Below, piece by piece: positions 60,335 through 64,000 of a stretch of 64,000 nt of DNA. The notes below the pieces were generated by a model. That model searched no databases, was not told the origin of the DNA, and was given only the letters and a program-made list of their open reading frames with translations. Numbering within the stretch: the stretch's first letter is position 1; each line of letters opens with the position of its first letter. A program made the translations under genes and the position numbers. This DNA is from Bog-473 sp963736525 (GTDB taxonomy: Bacteria; Actinomycetota; Acidimicrobiia; Acidimicrobiales; RAAP-2), in assembly GCA_963736525.1 (NCBI GenBank), contig CAVTPF010000014.1:62001-126000 (forward strand). Reading direction: 5' to 3'.

Positions 60335-61113
60335 GCGTCCCGGACAGTGGCATCGCCGCCGGGGAGGGATTCCCGGGGGCCGACGGCCCCGCCGCGTCGA
60401 CGGGCGACACGGCACACAACCGGTTGGCGGCGGCCATGCGGCGTATCAGCGCGGTGGCCGTCGGCCAGCCCCTCGGGGAGGACCAGATCGCGGACGCCGC
60501 CGCGCAGATGGCGGCGCTGGCCCACCGGCTGGAGTCGGCGGCGCCGGCGTCCAGGCGGCGGCGCACCCAGCCGATGCCGAGCGGACACCCCCAGGACTCC
60601 TTCCCGACGAGCCCGATGATCGGCTACGGCAACCCCGTCGCCCCGCCGATCGACGTGTGGGCGGTCATCGGCGAAGGCGACCGGCGCGAGATACGGGGCC
60701 GGGTGACCTTCGGCTACCAGTACGAGGGCCCGCCGACCTGCGTCCACGGCGGCGTCATCGCCGAGCTGTTCGACGAACTGCTGGGGCTGTCCAACATCGT
60801 GGCCGGCGTGGGGGCGATGACGGGGACCCTCAAGATCCGCTACAACCGGCCGACGCCGCTCCTCGCGCCCCTCGAGCTGGCCGCCCGCAACACCGGACGG
60901 GAGGGGCGCAAGATCTTCGCCTGGGGCGGCATCTACCACCGGGACGAGGTGACGGCGGAAGCCGAAGGGATCTTCATCGACGTCCCGCCCGGTCGCATGC
61001 TCGACATCGTCGCCGGCAACGCCAAGAGCACGGAGGCACCGCTCGTCGATCCCGACTGGCAGCGCATGATGGCCAAGGGTGGGCCGACTCCGGGTCTGAT
61101 CGGCCCGGCGTAG
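60331..61113 (+). CDS. Hotdog-fold thioesterase (PaaI-like)
   Basis: 260 residues. N-terminal 100 residues are variable and Ala-rich; then YEGPPTCVHGGVIAELFDELLG, the PaaI catalytic motif with HGG and Asp/Glu, then TGTLKIRYNRPTPLLAPLEL. Probably hydrolyses acyl-CoA and is co-translated with the crotonase via GTGA overlap. The N-terminal extension is unusual for a PaaI protein. Confidence 0.85.
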   Translation: MSVPDSGIAAGEGFPGADGPAASTGDTAHNRLAAAMRRISAVAVGQPLGEDQIADAAAQMAALAHRLESAAPASRRRRTQPMPSGHPQDSFPTSPMIGYGNPVAPPIDVWAVIGEGDRREIRGRVTFGYQYEGPPTCVHGGVIAELFDELLGLSNIVAGVGAMTGTLKIRYNRPTPLLAPLELAARNTGREGRKIFAWGGIYHRDEVTAEAEGIFIDVPPGRMLDIVAGNAKSTEAPLVDPDWQRMMAKGGPTPGLIGPA

Positions 61114-61162
61114 CGGCCGCATCTGTGGTTATCTGTGAAACGGGCCCGGAAAGGAGCAGATC

Positions 61163-61573
61163 ATGCGCTTCAACCACATGGAGCTGACGTTTCCCGTGGG
61201 CACGCTCACCCACGAGTTCCGCGAGGAAGTCGATGCGTTCTACGGCTCCGTCTTCGGATGGTCGGGACTCGACGCCGAGGTGGTGGGCCAGTCGTGCCAT
61301 CTGCTGATGCCCGATCCTGATCAGTTCCTCCTGCTGGCGGAGAGCGACAGGCCGATGGCGTCGCCGGGCTACGACCATCTCGGCCTGTTGCAGGAGTCGA
61401 GGGAAGAGGTCGACAGCCTTCTGGAGGCGTGCGAGCGGTACGCCGAGAAGGACGACCGCGTCAAACTCGTGCGCTACGAGGATCTCGAGTATCCCGGTGT
61501 GACGGTGCACGCCTTCTACGTCAAGTACCTCCTGCCGATCTACTTCGACGTGCAGAGCATGGAGCACCGGTAA
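61163..61573 (+). CDS. VOC-like (glyoxalase/bleomycin-resistance fold) protein
   Basis: 136 residues: FNHMELTFPVGTLTHEFREEVDAFYGSVFGWSGLDAEVVGQSCHLLM and YDHLGLLQESREEVDSLLEACERYAEKDDRVKLVRYEDLEYPGVTVHAFYVKYLLPIYFDVQSMEHR. A good GGAAAGGAG Shine-Dalgarno precedes ATG 61163. Function unknown. Confidence 0.8.
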   Translation: MRFNHMELTFPVGTLTHEFREEVDAFYGSVFGWSGLDAEVVGQSCHLLMPDPDQFLLLAESDRPMASPGYDHLGLLQESREEVDSLLEACERYAEKDDRVKLVRYEDLEYPGVTVHAFYVKYLLPIYFDVQSMEHR

Positions 61574-61663
61574 TCAGCGGGCTTCTGGACCGGCCCGCCC
61601 GGTTCCGCGGGGCGAGTATTTGCATATGGTGGGCGGCAGATCGCAGAAGCTTGGGGGTGAGGC

Positions 61664-62737
61664 GTGACGTACCGAGTGCTCCAGTGGGCGACCGGCAATG
61701 TCGGTCGGGCCGCGATTGAGGGGATCTTGCAGCATCCGGACCTCGAACTGGCCGGTTGTTGGGTGCATGCCGAGGCGAAGGATGGCCAGGACGTGGGCAC
61801 TCTGGTGGGACGCACTCCCCTCGGGATCGCCGCCACGAACGACGTCGACGCGCTGCTGTCCCTGGACGCCGACTGTGTCGTCTACAGCCCGATCTACGCC
61901 GATCCGGCCGTCGTCACGAGGATTCTGCAGTCCGGCAAGAACGTGGTGACGCCGTTGGGCTGGTTCTATCCGCCGCCCGACGAGCGCACGCAGCTCGACA
62001 CGGTCTGTCGTGCGTCCGGCGTGACGCTGCACGGCACCGGGATCCACCCGGGCGGCATCACGGAACGGTTCCCTCTCATGGTCTCGGCCCTGTCGGGCTC
62101 CATCACCCATGTGCGTGCCGAGGAGTTCTCCGACATCCGCACCTATGGCGCCCCTGACGTCATCCGCGATTGGATGCTGTTCGGAAGGACTCCTGAAGAG
62201 TCACGCAAGAGCATCATGGCCGAGGCACTCGGCGCCGGGTTCCGTCAGTCGGTGCGGATGGTGGCCGACGAGTTGGGCTTCGACCTCGACCCCGAGTTGC
62301 GTACCACGCACGAGATGGCCGTGGCCACCGCCCCCATCGACTCGCCGATGGGGGTGATCGGGCCCGGTCTGGTGGCGGCCCAGCGCTTCCGGTGGGAGGG
62401 GCTGGTGGACGGTGAACCGGTGGTCACGGCCGCGGTGAACTGGCTGATGGGTCAGGAGCACCTCGATCCGCCATGGGCGTTCGGTCCGGAAGGAGAGCAC
62501 TTCGAGGTCGAGATCACCGGGGACCCGAATTGCCTGCTGAGCTTCCGCAAGCTCCATCCCGAGTCGATCGAGGCCGGCCTGGAGCGCAACCCCGGCATCG
62601 TGGCCACGGCCATGCACTGTGTCAACGCCGTGCCGTACGTGTGCGAGGCCGAGCCGGGTCTCCTCACCTATCTCGAGATGCCGTTGGTAGCCGGTCGCGC
62701 GGCGGCCGCGCTTCGCCGCGGCAGAGCCAGGTCGTGA
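61664..62737 (+). CDS. NAD(P)-binding reductase, DapB-like (2,4-diaminopentanoate dehydrogenase-type)
   Basis: 357 residues. Rossmann start VLQWATGNVGRAAIEGILQHPDLELAGCWVHAEAKDGQDVGTLVG and YSPIYADPAVVTRILQSGKNVVTPLGWFYPP, then a long C-terminal substrate domain (HGTGIHPGGITERFPLMVSALSG...AEEFSDIRTYGAPDVIRDWMLFGRTPEE). The glycine loop and Asn-Val-Gly pattern fit dihydrodipicolinate reductase relatives, which act on lipid- or steroid-linked metabolites in actinobacteria (family annotation is loose). GTG start 61664 follows GGGGGTGAGG. Stop overlaps the SDR start by 4 bases. Confidence 0.8.
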   Translation: MTYRVLQWATGNVGRAAIEGILQHPDLELAGCWVHAEAKDGQDVGTLVGRTPLGIAATNDVDALLSLDADCVVYSPIYADPAVVTRILQSGKNVVTPLGWFYPPPDERTQLDTVCRASGVTLHGTGIHPGGITERFPLMVSALSGSITHVRAEEFSDIRTYGAPDVIRDWMLFGRTPEESRKSIMAEALGAGFRQSVRMVADELGFDLDPELRTTHEMAVATAPIDSPMGVIGPGLVAAQRFRWEGLVDGEPVVTAAVNWLMGQEHLDPPWAFGPEGEHFEVEITGDPNCLLSFRKLHPESIEAGLERNPGIVATAMHCVNAVPYVCEAEPGLLTYLEMPLVAGRAAAALRRGRARS

Positions 62738-63534
62738 TCCTCGACCGCTTCAGGATCGACGACAAGGTTGCCATCGTCACCGGTGCCGGACTCGGGATCG
62801 GCCGGGGCATCGCCGTCGGCCTCGCCGAGGCGGGAGCGGACGTGGTGCTCGCGGCGCGGACACAGGCCGACCTCGACGAGGTGGCGGCACTGGTCGAGCA
62901 GACGGGACGGCGCGCGCTGGCCGTGCGTACCGACGTCACCGAGCTCGGTGAGCTCGAGCACCTGGTGGACGTCACCGTCGAGGCGTTCGGGCGGCTCGAT
63001 ATCGCGGTGAACAACGCCGGCGGGGCGATGCCGCGGGCCGCCATGGCGACGAGCGACAGGTTCCTCGAGACGGCGTTCCACTTCAACGTGACCGCCCCGT
63101 TCACCCTGACCAAACTGGCCGCCCGGAGGATGGTCGACACCTCGGAGACCGGCGCCGTGGTCAACATCTCGTCCCGCTCGGCCAGCATGACGCAGACGAG
63201 CTTCGCCGCCTACGGGGCAGTGAAGGCGGCTCTCGACCGCCTCACCCGCAACATGGCGCCCGAGCTGGCGCCGCGCGTCCGCCTCAATGCGATCGACGTC
63301 GGCGGGGTGGCCACCCGGTCGCTCGAGATCGTCCTGACCGACGAGGACCTGCGCCGGGAGTTCCTGGAGGGCACGCCGATGCGACGACCCGGTGAGCCAG
63401 ACGACGTCGCCTGCGCCGTCCTGTACCTGGTCTCGGACGCCGGCTCGTGGGTGACCGGCAAGGTGTTCGAGGTGGACGGCGGCGCCGAGGCGCCGGCGAT
63501 CACGGTGCCCGTGCCCCCCCTGGAGCCGACCTGA
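62734..63534 (+). CDS. SDR-family oxidoreductase
   Basis: 266 residues. TGAGLGIGRGIAVG, NNAGGAMP, Ser in NISSRSASM, YGAVKAALDRLTRNMAPEL (Tyr/Lys). GTG 62734 overlaps the preceding stop. Coupled with the reductase upstream, suggesting one pathway. Residues after the last helix (VTGKVFEVDGGAEAPA) are standard. Confidence 0.9.
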   Translation: MILDRFRIDDKVAIVTGAGLGIGRGIAVGLAEAGADVVLAARTQADLDEVAALVEQTGRRALAVRTDVTELGELEHLVDVTVEAFGRLDIAVNNAGGAMPRAAMATSDRFLETAFHFNVTAPFTLTKLAARRMVDTSETGAVVNISSRSASMTQTSFAAYGAVKAALDRLTRNMAPELAPRVRLNAIDVGGVATRSLEIVLTDEDLRREFLEGTPMRRPGEPDDVACAVLYLVSDAGSWVTGKVFEVDGGAEAPAITVPVPPLEPT

Positions 63535-63562
63535 CCGCAGCCGGCCGGCGCGGCGACGCCCG

Positions 63563-63587
63563 CCGGGAGCGCGCATCGTGCTCCCGG
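63563..63587. terminator. Hairpin after the SDR gene
   Basis: Perfect 8-bp stem CCGGGAGC/GCTCCCGG (63563-63570 with 63580-63587), 9-nt loop, 28 bp after the stop. No T-tract follows, so it would be a weak or Rho-assisted terminator. Downstream, GTTGCG (63596-63601) and CGCAAC (63626-63631) form another inverted pair, perhaps an operator for the next gene. Confidence 0.45.
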
Positions 63588-63709
63588 GCCTGACGGTTGC
63601 GGACAAAACGTCTTGCCAACTGTTTCGCAACGAAGCAGCAACTCAACCCTCGTAGCATGCCGCCGGGAGGGAATCCACGAGGGGCACGAGGGGGGACGAG
63701 GGGGGAGCC

Positions 63710-64000
63710 ATGGACGAGCCGACACCCACGGGGACCGTGGTCACCGAAGACGACTGGAGCAGCGCCCGCAGCCGCACCAGGCGCACCTCCTATCTGGGCG
63801 CCCTGATCGGGATCATCGTGGGCCCGCTGGTCGGGCTCTTGGCGGTGTACCTGACCTCGGTCACCGCCGCGGGGAGCGCCCGCTGGCCGGTCGCCGCGCT
63901 GTGGATGGCCGTGCTCGTCGCGCCCTTGGCCGTGGGACTGTCGGTGAGCGCCGTCAAGGAGCAGGAGAGGAGCGACGGCGTCATCGCCACGTTGGCCGGC
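63710..64000 (+). CDS. Membrane protein, truncated at the right edge
   Basis: MDEPTPTGTVVTEDDWSSARSRTRRTSYLG leads into two hydrophobic segments (ALIGIIVGPLVGLLAVYLT and VAALWMAVLVAPLAVGLSV) and runs open to the end of the window (97 codons). ATG 63710 is preceded by GGGGGGAGCC. A G-rich tract with a gagggggg-acgagggggg repeat lies just upstream. No family recognised. Confidence 0.65.
   Translation, partial: MDEPTPTGTVVTEDDWSSARSRTRRTSYLGALIGIIVGPLVGLLAVYLTSVTAAGSARWPVAALWMAVLVAPLAVGLSVSAVKEQERSDGVIATLAG

Noticed and set aside
63596..63631. Operator for the last membrane protein
   Set aside because: GTTGCG/CGCAAC is an inverted pair 24 nt apart, too spaced for a single operator; kept only as a note.
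1..64000. tRNA, rRNA, insertion sequences, prophage or integrase
   Set aside because: No tRNA-like cloverleaf, no rRNA stretch, no transposase, integrase or phage protein was seen in the frames read; intergenic gaps are all below about 220 bp.

Overview
The window is very GC-rich, densely packed bacterial DNA with many GTG starts and 4-base GTGA/ATGA gene overlaps. The content (PASTA-domain Ser/Thr kinase, GatCAB, MMPL transporter, a steroid-type thiolase behind a KstR-like operator, DHA2-type MFS, many SDR and acyl-CoA genes, and frequent leaderless promoters) points to an actinobacterium. My inference is a non-mycobacterial lineage such as Acidimicrobiia; the rank is not proven by the sequence. 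No tRNA, rRNA, CRISPR array, insertion sequence or prophage was seen.

Layout. 1-9.6 kb: FGGY sugar kinase, a methyltransferase, then a gamma-glutamyl/GABA-like set (glutamine synthetase-like enzyme, a PuuD-type hydrolase fused to an SDR, GabD-like dehydrogenase) interleaved with a sirtuin and an acyl-CoA ligase. 9.6-22.6 kb: housekeeping block with cysteine desulfurase-mnmA-ligA, a PASTA kinase, an MFS exporter, an SCP2 protein, and esterase-gatC-gatA-gatB. 22.6-25.5 kb: divergent TetR and MMPL exporter. 25.6-31 kb: divergent ilvD, then ilvB-ilvN-ilvC. 31-39.1 kb: mixed accessory genes (DUF899, secreted GH5, DUF2277, ArsR plus a frameshifted SRPBCC gene, P450, SDR, two-gene ABC exporter). 39.3-43.4 kb: serC, divergent aminotransferase, serA. 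43.4-53.8 kb: leuA, two GNATs, greA-leuC-leuD (minus strand), leuB-ilvE-cimA. 53.8-64 kb: CocE-type hydrolase, epoxide hydrolase, acyl-CoA dehydrogenase, FadA5-like thiolase, crotonase, hotdog thioesterase, VOC protein, reductase, SDR, and a truncated membrane protein at the right edge.

How it works together. The core is a nearly complete branched-chain amino acid pathway: CimA makes citramalate for isoleucine, LeuC/LeuD/LeuB process it and the leucine intermediates, IlvB/N/C/D run the common steps, IlvE transaminates, and LeuA commits to leucine. Three of its transcription units (ilvBNC, leuA, leuB-ilvE-cimA) each begin with the same short module: a promoter whose -10 hexamer ends 9-10 nt before a 12-15 residue leader ORF rich in Leu/Ile/Val codons, followed 26-30 nt later by an intrinsic terminator. 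This points to three parallel ribosome-mediated attenuators, probably on leaderless mRNAs. This is the strongest regulatory signal in the window. A second one is a perfect KstR-type box in front of the steroid-type thiolase.
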